Positions 8,988-14,674 of a DNA stretch of 17,804 nt are shown piece after piece (within the stretch, counting starts at the first letter, position 1; every line of letters begins with the position of its first letter). The DNA lies in assembly GCA_002320775.1 (NCBI GenBank), contig DCKY01000231.1:1-17804 (forward strand), read 5' to 3'. The stretch comes from Planctomycetes bacterium UBA1662 (GTDB lineage: Bacteria; Planctomycetota; UBA8108). A model generated the notes under the pieces. That model saw only the letters and a list, made by a program, of their open reading frames with translations. It was not told where the DNA came from and searched no databases. The position numbers and the translations under genes are program-made.

Positions 8988-9002
8988 GGCGTAGTTGCCA
9001 CA
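8985..9002. promoter_or_regulatory. Second inverted repeat TGTGGC-N6-GCCACA
   Basis: Perfect six-base arms, TGTGGC at 8985-8990 and GCCACA at 8997-9002, flank GTAGTT. It lies 12 bp past the stop codon of the 9015-10625 gene and overlaps the outer arm of the repeat at 8959-8987 by three bases. It could be a protein site or an mRNA 3'-end hairpin; no T-tract follows on the minus strand. Confidence 0.4.
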
Positions 9003-9014
9003 ACGAGAGCTTCG

Positions 9015-10625
9015 TTACAGCTTATATTTCTTTATCTTATTGTAGAGAGTCGTCTTAGGGATTCGAAGACTCTTGGCGACAAGGCTCTTATTGCCGCTGT
9101 TTTTGGATAGCGCCTGGCGAATGAGCTCGCATTCGAACTCATCGGTGGCTTCCTTCAGGCTCATATGGGCAAACCCTTCCGTCCACTTCTTTCCGGTGGG
9201 GCTCATCGGGTTGACTCCATCCACCAGGTGTTCGGAGAGATCCTTTGCCCGGATGAGGTTGTCATCGCAGAGCGCGGCCAGCTTGAGTATTTCGTTCTGC
9301 AACTCACGGATGTTACCCGGCCAGGAGTACTCGGTCATGAGCTCGAGGGCGGCGTCTTCGATGGCCACGGGCTTTGGGGAGCCGGTGGTTGTCGATCCAA
9401 GGAAGTGTTCGACCAGGTCGGGGATGTCTTCCCGTCGATCGCGCAGGGGAGGCAGCACCAGGTTGATGACGTTGAGGCGGTAGTAGAGATCTTCGCGGAA
9501 GTTGCCGGCCTTGCATTCCTGCAATAAATCTTTGTTGGTTGCCGAGACAATTCGGACATCCACGGGAGTGAATTCTTTTGAGCCGACCCGGCGGATGACG
9601 CCCTCTTGGAGGACCCGCAGGAGCTTCTTCTGCATCGAGGGGCTCATGTCGCCGACCTCGTCGAGGAAGAAGGTTCCGCCGACAGCCTGCTCGAAGAGGC
9701 CCTTGTGATCTTTTGTCGCGCCGGTGAAGGCTCCCTTCACATAGCCGAAGAGTTCGCTCTCGAGCAGCGTCTCCGTCAGCGCGCCGCAGTTTTCAGAAAC
9801 GAAGTTTCTGTCCTGTCTCGGACTGTTCTGGTGGATCGCGAGAGCGGCGAGCTCTTTGCCCGTGCCGCTTTCTCCGTTAACCAGCACGGGGGCGCATGAT
9901 TTCGACAGCCGATCGATGACCTGGAGTATCTCGATGATTCTCGGGCTCCCGCCAATGATCGCCGAGTAGTCGCCCACGAGTCCTTTGCGCCGGGTCTTCG
10001 TTCTTGCCCTGGCGGGAGGGGTCGGTGTTTTTTCGCCGTTCTCTTTCTGGCGGCACAGCTCACGCCAGAGCGATTCGTTTTCTTCGCCAGCCTTAGCCAG
10101 GTCCTGCCCGGCGGCCATCGCCCGGCAGTAGACGAGCGCGGCGGCGAGGTTACGCTCTTCGAGGTTCAGCTCTTTGAAGCGGTTCTCCACCAGGATGACG
10201 CCTCGGACCGAGTCTCTGGAGACCGCGGGGAGGGCGAGCCGCGAGCCGCATCTATTGTCGGTTTCCTCGTAACAGGGCAGGCCCCCGCAGGCGGCCTTCA
10301 GCAGGAAGGTCTCGGAGACCTTGCTCGCGGGATCGCTGATGGAGTCTCCATCAAGATCCCGGGAGGCCGCGCAGTTGCCAAGCTCCACATCCTCTTCCCG
10401 GGCCTGGTTTTCACAGGGGAATAGAAAGGCGCGCTCGGCTCCGAAAATCCTGATAAGCTCACCGAGAACGGATCGATGGTATTCCTGCGGACTCTTTCCG
10501 CCCAGGCAGGAGGTCGCTTCCAGGGCATGGCGAAAGAAGCCGCTGCCTGGAAGGCTGGCCTGTGAATGGCTCCAGAGCTCTTCCAGAAGAGTCCTTGCCG
10601 ATTTCTCGACCGTTTCGTTAACCAT
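9015..10625 (-). CDS. Sigma-54-dependent activator with N-terminal GAF-like domain
   Basis: This 536-residue enhancer-binding protein opens sigma-54 promoter complexes by ATP hydrolysis. Residues 1-175 look like a GAF-type sensory domain (RIFGAERAFLFP, RGVILVENRF); there is no receiver domain. A basic linker (about 200-215, rich in Arg, Lys and Pro) leads to the AAA+ domain. Its motifs are GESGTGKE (251-258), GAFTGA (298-303), GTFFLDEVGDM (317-327), the arginine-finger region FREDLYYRL (376-384) and WPGNIREL (435-442). A Fis-type HTH occupies about 498-533. The segment ENCGALTETLLESELFG is identical to that in the downstream giant activator, pointing to recent common origin. The ATG at 10625 has GGGAG ten bases upstream. 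It reads toward the giant gene (138-bp gap) and diverges from ndk, under an extended -10 promoter near 10662. The signal sensed cannot be read from the sequence. Confidence 0.92.
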   Translation of the reverse strand: MVNETVEKSARTLLEELWSHSQASLPGSGFFRHALEATSCLGGKSPQEYHRSVLGELIRIFGAERAFLFPCENQAREEDVELGNCAASRDLDGDSISDPASKVSETFLLKAACGGLPCYEETDNRCGSRLALPAVSRDSVRGVILVENRFKELNLEERNLAAALVYCRAMAAGQDLAKAGEENESLWRELCRQKENGEKTPTPPARARTKTRRKGLVGDYSAIIGGSPRIIEILQVIDRLSKSCAPVLVNGESGTGKELAALAIHQNSPRQDRNFVSENCGALTETLLESELFGYVKGAFTGATKDHKGLFEQAVGGTFFLDEVGDMSPSMQKKLLRVLQEGVIRRVGSKEFTPVDVRIVSATNKDLLQECKAGNFREDLYYRLNVINLVLPPLRDRREDIPDLVEHFLGSTTTGSPKPVAIEDAALELMTEYSWPGNIRELQNEILKLAALCDDNLIRAKDLSEHLVDGVNPMSPTGKKWTEGFAHMSLKEATDEFECELIRQALSKNSGNKSLVAKSLRIPKTTLYNKIKKYKL

Positions 10626-10645
10626 CGTCCTGAAACTCCCGTACT

Positions 10646-10705
10646 GTAAATGACCCGAAGGAGTATAACATCGAGCCTGAAAACCGTCTCAGGAGGGTGA
10701 TTTAC
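10646..10705. repeat. Pair of 11-bp inverted arms flanking the activator promoter
   Basis: GTAAATGACCC at 10646-10656 and GGGTGATTTAC at 10695-10705 are reverse complements except at one base. They bracket the candidate -10/-35 region of the 9015-10625 gene, with centres 49 bp apart. This is the layout of a two-site operator, possibly for autoregulation. Confidence 0.4.
10662..10693 (-). promoter_or_regulatory. Candidate extended -10 promoter for the GAF-type activator gene
   Basis: On the minus strand TGTTATACT (10662-10670) is an extended -10 (TGnTATACT, 5/6 match to TATAAT). GAGACG lies 17 bp upstream as a weak -35. The predicted transcript starts about 30 bases before the ATG at 10625. 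Confidence 0.5.
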
Positions 10706-10755
10706 GGCATTTGGGAGCAGATAATCGGAACTTGGCCGAGTGCGGGGGGGACTCT

Positions 10756-10784
10756 TTGACTTCGCCCCTGCCATGCACTAAGCT
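10756..10784 (+). promoter_or_regulatory. Candidate sigma-70 type promoter for ndk-rqcH
   Basis: TTGACT (10756-10761), a 17-bp spacer and TAAGCT (10779-10784). The -35 is good and the -10 poor (3/6). It would give a leader of roughly 60 bases before the ndk ATG. Confidence 0.35.
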
Positions 10785-10849
10785 TCCGCGATGCCCGTTG
10801 TGGGCGTTTAGAAGCCCGAATTGCCCTATTTTTGAGAGTTTGCATTTTT

Positions 10850-11299
10850 ATGGAACGTACCCTCATTCTTGTAAAAGTGGATGGCGTCCAGAGACGCCTG
10901 GTAGGTGAAATCCTCGGTCGTTTCGAGGCGAAGGGTCTCAAGCTCGTGGGGCTCAAGTTTCGTCAGTTTCCACGCGAGGTCATCGAGGAGCACTACGGAG
11001 AGCATCGGGACAAGCCGTTCTTTCCCGATGTTGTCGGCTTCATGACCAGCGGCCCGGTATGCGCGCTGGCGCTCGAGGGGCCGGAGGCCATCTCTGTCTG
11101 TCGCAAGCTGATCGGTCAGACCCAGTCGAGGGAGGCTGATCCGGGAACGATCCGGGGTGATCTCGGTATCTCCAGGCAGTTCAACCTGGTTCATGGCTCG
11201 GATTCCGCGGATTCCGCGGAGCGTGAACTTGCTCTCTGGTTCAGCGACGAGGAGCTCGTCGACTACAGCCTCTGTGATGAGGTCTGGCTGGGAGACTGA
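10850..11299 (+). CDS. ndk: Nucleoside diphosphate kinase
   Basis: This enzyme transfers the gamma phosphate from ATP to other nucleoside diphosphates through a phospho-histidine in the cytoplasm. The 149-residue length is normal for the family. Known catalytic positions are all present: Lys9, Tyr49, Phe57, Arg85, Thr91, Arg102, Asn112 and the phosphorylated His115 in NLVHGSDS. The usual KPDAVQR loop reads KVDGVQR, so the proline after Lys9 is Val, a mild oddity. The stretch encoding DSADSAE carries a 9-bp direct repeat (gattccgcg twice, near 11200). ATG at 10850 gives the canonical N-terminus MERTLILVK. An in-frame TTG at 10832 would add six residues and is unlikely. No strong Shine-Dalgarno is seen, only GAGAG about 13 bases upstream. 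The gene is followed after 22 bp by the mini-ORF that leads into rqcH, suggesting an operon. Confidence 0.96.
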   Translation: MERTLILVKVDGVQRRLVGEILGRFEAKGLKLVGLKFRQFPREVIEEHYGEHRDKPFFPDVVGFMTSGPVCALALEGPEAISVCRKLIGQTQSREADPGTIRGDLGISRQFNLVHGSDSADSAERELALWFSDEELVDYSLCDEVWLGD

Positions 11300-11310
11300 A
11301 TCTTCGAATT

Positions 11311-11342
11311 AAGGTGAGTCCATGGCTCAACTGCTGTCATGA
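11311..11342 (+). promoter_or_regulatory. Shine-Dalgarno and six-codon mini-ORF coupled to rqcH
   Basis: AAGGTGAG (11311-11318) lies just before ATG at 11322, which opens a frame encoding only MAQLLS and stopping with TGA at 11340-11342. That stop overlaps the rqcH ATG (11339-11341) as ATGA. The rqcH start itself has no Shine-Dalgarno in the 17 bases before it. The simplest reading is translational coupling: ribosomes load at the mini-ORF and restart at rqcH. Confidence 0.55.
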
Positions 11343-12814
11343 CCTTCGGCGCATCGGAATTGGGAGCGGTGCTCGATGAGTGTCGCGAGGCGTTGGCCGG
11401 CGCGCGCCTGAAGAATATCTACGACGAGGGAGTGAGGGGCTGGATCTTCAGGCTCTACGCCCGGGGCGAGAACAGGTTTCTTCATCTCAGCGCTCAGCCC
11501 CGTTTCGCCAGGCTTCATCTGCAGCAGGAGCGAGAGAGCTCGCCGGCATCTCCCGGCGACTTTTGCCGGGCTCTGCGCTCGCGCCTGGCAGGGGGTGTGC
11601 TGAAAGAGCTCCGCCAGGTGGGGGACGATCGGATCGCCGAGCTGGTCTTCGACACGGCTGCCGGCCGCCAGTACCTGGTCCATGAGATGTTCGGCGCGCG
11701 GCCGGAAATCCTTCTGCTCGATGAGGGGCGCAGGGTCAGCTGCGCTCTCTCGGATGCCTCAGGCGCCTCGGCGCGTCATGACAAGGGCGGGGTTTACGAG
11801 TATCCGCCGCCTCCGCAGACTCCCGGTTCCGGAGGATCCGATTGGCTCACAGCTTCGCGGGGGGAGGGGGAGTTTCCTCTCAATTTCCGGGTGGCGCGGA
11901 AGCTCGCCGCATTGGAGGCCGAGGCCCTCCTGCTCGAAAAAAAGAAGAGGCTTGCCGGTGCCCTGAGGCGGGAGCAGAAGCGGTTGCGGAAGATCCTGGG
12001 GAAGCTCGGGGAGGAGCTCGGGGCGCTGGATGGTTTCGAACGCCAGCGTGAGCTTGGTGAACTCCTCAAGGGCTCCTATGGCAGTCTGCGCCGTGGACTG
12101 AAAGAGGTCGAGCTGGTCGACTATTTTTCCGAGGGGCAGGAGCCGGTTCGAATAGAACTCGATGCCAGGCTTGGACCCGAAGAGAACATCGAGCGCTATT
12201 TCAAACGCTACCGCAAGGCCCGGCGAGCCGGCCCCTCGATAGAAAAACGCAAGGGAGAGGTCGAGGGGAAGCTCGAGAGTCTGTCGCTGCTGGCAGCGCA
12301 GGTCGAGGAGGCTTCTGATGATGACACCCTCGAGAGCTTGTCAGGTGAGGCTCAACTGTACCTCCGTTCCAGGAAGCGCGGGCGCGGGCGTCGCAGGGAA
12401 GATGCGCCCTCCGGGCCGAGAAGCTTTGTTTCTTCAGAGGGTTTTACGATTCTCGTGGGGCGCAATGCGCGTGAAAACGATAACCTGAGTCTGCGGATGG
12501 CGAGGGGGAACGATATTTTTCTTCATGCCAGCGGACGGCCGGGGGCGCATGTGATCATTCGCACCGTGGCAGGCAAGACGGTTCCGAGGGACACCCTGCT
12601 CGAGGCGGCGCAGCTGGCTCTCTATTACAGCCTCACACGTCGGTCGAGCGCGGTTTTTGTCGAGGGAGCCTCGGCTGATGTGGACTATGCTCCGGTCAAG
12701 CTGCTTTCGAAGCCGAAGGGGGCTCCTCCGGGTCTTGTGCTGCTCAGGAGTCATAAAACGTTGAGGGTTCGTCTGGATAAGGATATTTTCGATCGGATCG
12801 AGGGAGGCCGCTAA
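11339..12814 (+). CDS. rqcH: RqcH/NFACT ribosome quality-control protein
   Basis: RqcH binds stalled 50S subunits with peptidyl-tRNA and recruits Ala-tRNA to add alanine tails that mark the chain for degradation. The NFACT-N domain is at 1-155, starting MTFGASELGAVL as in the family, with the tRNA-binding Asp97-Arg98 pair (GDDRIAELVF) at the same numbering as in Bacillus. A coiled-coil middle spans about 195-345, rich in Lys, Arg, Glu and Leu. NFACT-R is at about 368-485 (SSEGFTILVGRN, NDIFLHASGRPGAHVIIR). At 491 residues it is shorter than the roughly 570 of Firmicute RqcH. The Pro-rich YEYPPPPQ (153-160) runs almost directly into the coiled coil, so the helix-hairpin-helix module appears to be missing. 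The start is fixed by the conserved N-terminus; translation is probably coupled to the MAQLLS mini-ORF. It follows ndk in a likely operon. Older annotations call such proteins fibronectin-binding. Confidence 0.92.
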   Translation: MTFGASELGAVLDECREALAGARLKNIYDEGVRGWIFRLYARGENRFLHLSAQPRFARLHLQQERESSPASPGDFCRALRSRLAGGVLKELRQVGDDRIAELVFDTAAGRQYLVHEMFGARPEILLLDEGRRVSCALSDASGASARHDKGGVYEYPPPPQTPGSGGSDWLTASRGEGEFPLNFRVARKLAALEAEALLLEKKKRLAGALRREQKRLRKILGKLGEELGALDGFERQRELGELLKGSYGSLRRGLKEVELVDYFSEGQEPVRIELDARLGPEENIERYFKRYRKARRAGPSIEKRKGEVEGKLESLSLLAAQVEEASDDDTLESLSGEAQLYLRSRKRGRGRRREDAPSGPRSFVSSEGFTILVGRNARENDNLSLRMARGNDIFLHASGRPGAHVIIRTVAGKTVPRDTLLEAAQLALYYSLTRRSSAVFVEGASADVDYAPVKLLSKPKGAPPGLVLLRSHKTLRVRLDKDIFDRIEGGR

Positions 12815-12815
12815 T

Positions 12816-12844
12816 TTGACCCTGTGGCAGTCTCGTGTTAGGTT
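12816..12844 (+). promoter_or_regulatory. Candidate promoter for the lipoprotein gene
   Basis: TTGACC (12816-12821), a 17-bp spacer and TAGGTT (12839-12844), immediately after the rqcH stop. The -35 matches 5/6 but the -10 only 3/6. The rest of the 178-bp gap before the ATG at 12993 shows no other clear element. Confidence 0.35.
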
Positions 12845-12992
12845 CTCAGCAGTGAAGCGGAGAAGAGAAAACGCTTCGAGCCTTGGGATGGTGTCTTGAG
12901 AGACGAAGTGACCTTCAGTTACCGTCAATCGGCCAGGGATGCTTGAGCAGGGTGCGGTCGTTCACGAAGATGTTCAGAAAGAAAATCGAAGC

Positions 12993-13706
12993 ATGAAAAG
13001 TATGAGTTTCTTTCCGTCGCGGTTGAGCCTTTGTCTTTTGGCCTGCGGTCTATTGGCCTGTCCGGCTCTTTTCATTAGCGGTTGCGGGTCGACAAATAAG
13101 AGCAATCTTACTTCCGTAGAGATCGCCCAGAAGGCCAAGACTCTGCGTGAGGAGGCGTTAGCTTGCTACCAGCGCTTCTACGCTTCCCAGACCGATGCGG
13201 ATAAGGGAATCGACATCGAGGCCTTGACTTGTTTCGTCGATCGTCGCAAGAGCACCGCGGCGCTCTTTCCCAACGCCATCGATTGTCCCAGTTGTTACGC
13301 CCAATACGGAGAGGCGTTGCGCATGCTTGGGGTCTATTACAGAACCCTGGGGCTGAAGCAGGCCGAGCAGGCGAAGAATGCAACTGGCGAGAAGAAGACG
13401 GCGCTGGAGGCTCGCAGCGCGGCGAACAGGGAAAAATCTGACCTCAATTTCAAAATGTGCCTGCAGCAGTTCAACATCAACTTCAGCACTGGCCAGGCCA
13501 GCCCTGATGCCTATTGGAGCGCCTTTGAGGCGGCCTACCTGCTGAAGCAATACAGCTTCGCTCTCGAGTTTCTCAAGGGTTACGAGCTCAATAATGCTCT
13601 CAACTCGACGGAGAAGACAAAGCTCGAAAAATGGCGCCAGCGTACCGCTCTGGCCCAGAAGAAAAAGCTCCGTGACGAGGTTCGCAGAGAACTCGAAAAC
13701 AAGTAA
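12993..13706 (+). CDS. Lipoprotein of unknown function
   Basis: The 237-residue product begins with a lipoprotein signal: MKSMSFFPSR, a hydrophobic core (LSLCLLACGLLACPALF) and lipobox ISGC, with Cys31 as the lipidated residue. Gly at +2 does not signal inner-membrane retention, so an outer-membrane or periplasm-facing location is likely in a Gram-negative cell. The mature part is charged and mostly helical in appearance, with Cys in ALACYQRF, LTCFVDRR and DCPSCY that could form disulfides. The segment AYWSAFEAAYLLKQYSFALEF is TPR-like. I cannot name a family. The reading frame is open from an ATG at 12939, but that start would put 18 polar residues before the signal peptide; 12993 is preferred. 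It lies between rqcH and the two-component genes and has its own possible promoter. Confidence 0.85.
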   Translation: MKSMSFFPSRLSLCLLACGLLACPALFISGCGSTNKSNLTSVEIAQKAKTLREEALACYQRFYASQTDADKGIDIEALTCFVDRRKSTAALFPNAIDCPSCYAQYGEALRMLGVYYRTLGLKQAEQAKNATGEKKTALEARSAANREKSDLNFKMCLQQFNINFSTGQASPDAYWSAFEAAYLLKQYSFALEFLKGYELNNALNSTEKTKLEKWRQRTALAQKKKLRDEVRRELENK

Positions 13707-13807
13707 CACCGGGCTTTGCAGCAGATCTTCCCTGGAATGACGCGTCTCTGTTGCTACCGGTCTATAGGCAGTGGGTGACGAGGAGGCTTCAGCCTTCCAG
13801 CAGCCGA

Positions 13808-13853
13808 GCAGCTTGATTTCAATCAATTTGAGTAAAATCGGCCTAAAAGCTGC
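13808..13853 (+). promoter_or_regulatory. Nested inverted repeats upstream of the histidine kinase gene
   Basis: Inner repeat TTGATT-TC-AATCAA (13813-13826) lies inside outer arms GCAGCTT (13808-13814) and AAGCTGC (13847-13853). A TAAAAT (13833-13838) that could act as a -10 sits between them, and a perfect TTGACA (13858-13863) follows but lacks a -10 at normal spacing. It may be the control region of the two-component operon or the 3' end of the lipoprotein transcript. Confidence 0.3.
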
Positions 13854-13933
13854 CAAATTGACATTTTTCAGTGTAGATGAGCCGCTCTGTAGGTATGATC
13901 TCTGGGTTATTGATCGTTCCCGGAGACTAAAAT

Positions 13934-14674
13934 ATGCCAGAAAGACAGGAAGTGAGCATCTCAAGCTCCCAGAAGGACTGGGGGGTGGATGTCGCAGCAA
14001 TGGCAGGGAGCCTGGTCCATGAGATCAAGAATCCCCTTTCTACGATCAATCTGAGCGCCCAATTGCTGCAGGAGGAGTGGAAGGATGCCAGCACTCCGAA
14101 GGAGCAGAGAGCTCTCAGGCGTCTTGAGGTCATGTCGTCGGAGGTTCAGCGAGTCGAGCGCATCATCGAGACCTTTCTGCGCTTCACCGAGCGGCATAAG
14201 CTGGCGCTGGAGGTCAAGAGCCTCAATGAGATGCTGGAGGATCTTGCCGAATTCATGACCGCCAATGCCGAGCGCTCAGGTGTACAGCTTCGCCTGGGTC
14301 TCTCTTCCAGCCTGGAGGCTTTTTCCTTCGACGTCGACCTGGTTCGGCAGGTATTCCACAACCTTGTTCAGAATGCCTGCCAGGCGATGAGTCCGGAGGG
14401 TGGAGATCTGATTCTCAAGACCGATCGAGTTGAACGGGATGGCATCCAATACGCGGTCGGGGCGGTGACAGATACCGGGCCCGGAATCGAGGGAGACAAG
14501 CTGGAGCGGGTCTTTGAGCTTTATTACTCCACCCGGGATGGCGGTACCGGTTTCGGGTTGGCGATTTCCAGGAGGATCATTGAGGAGCACGGCGGGTTCA
14601 TTGAAGTGCAGAGCGCCAAGGGGAAGGGGAGCCAGTTTTCCGTTTACCTTCCCATCGAGAGGAATGAAACATGA
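13934..14674 (+). CDS. NtrB-like cytosolic sensor histidine kinase
   Basis: The 246-residue protein is little more than a kinase core. A short N-terminus (1-20) leads to the HisKA box SLVHEIKNPLSTI with phospho-acceptor His29. The HATPase domain has the N box HNLVQNACQAM (Asn147), G1 DTGPGI (180-185), the F box FELYYST and G2 GTGFGLA (204-210). There is no PAS, GAF, HAMP or membrane segment, so any signal must come through a partner protein or the short N-terminus. The H and N boxes match the NtrB/ZraS-type kinases that serve NtrC regulators. GGAG eight bases before the ATG supports the start. The stop overlaps the next gene's start (ATGA at 14671-14674), so the two proteins are almost certainly a cognate, translationally coupled pair. 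Confidence 0.92.
   Translation: MPERQEVSISSSQKDWGVDVAAMAGSLVHEIKNPLSTINLSAQLLQEEWKDASTPKEQRALRRLEVMSSEVQRVERIIETFLRFTERHKLALEVKSLNEMLEDLAEFMTANAERSGVQLRLGLSSSLEAFSFDVDLVRQVFHNLVQNACQAMSPEGGDLILKTDRVERDGIQYAVGAVTDTGPGIEGDKLERVFELYYSTRDGGTGFGLAISRRIIEEHGGFIEVQSAKGKGSQFSVYLPIERNET

Noticed and set aside
10832..10849. TTG start adding six residues to ndk
   Set aside because: The ATG at 10850 gives the conserved N-terminus of the family, and the extension MRVCIF has no support.
13840..13853. GG-N10-GC spacing upstream of the histidine kinase gene
   Set aside because: Outside the GG and GC pairs the match to the sigma-54 consensus is poor (CGGCCT and CTGCC), so I do not call a promoter.
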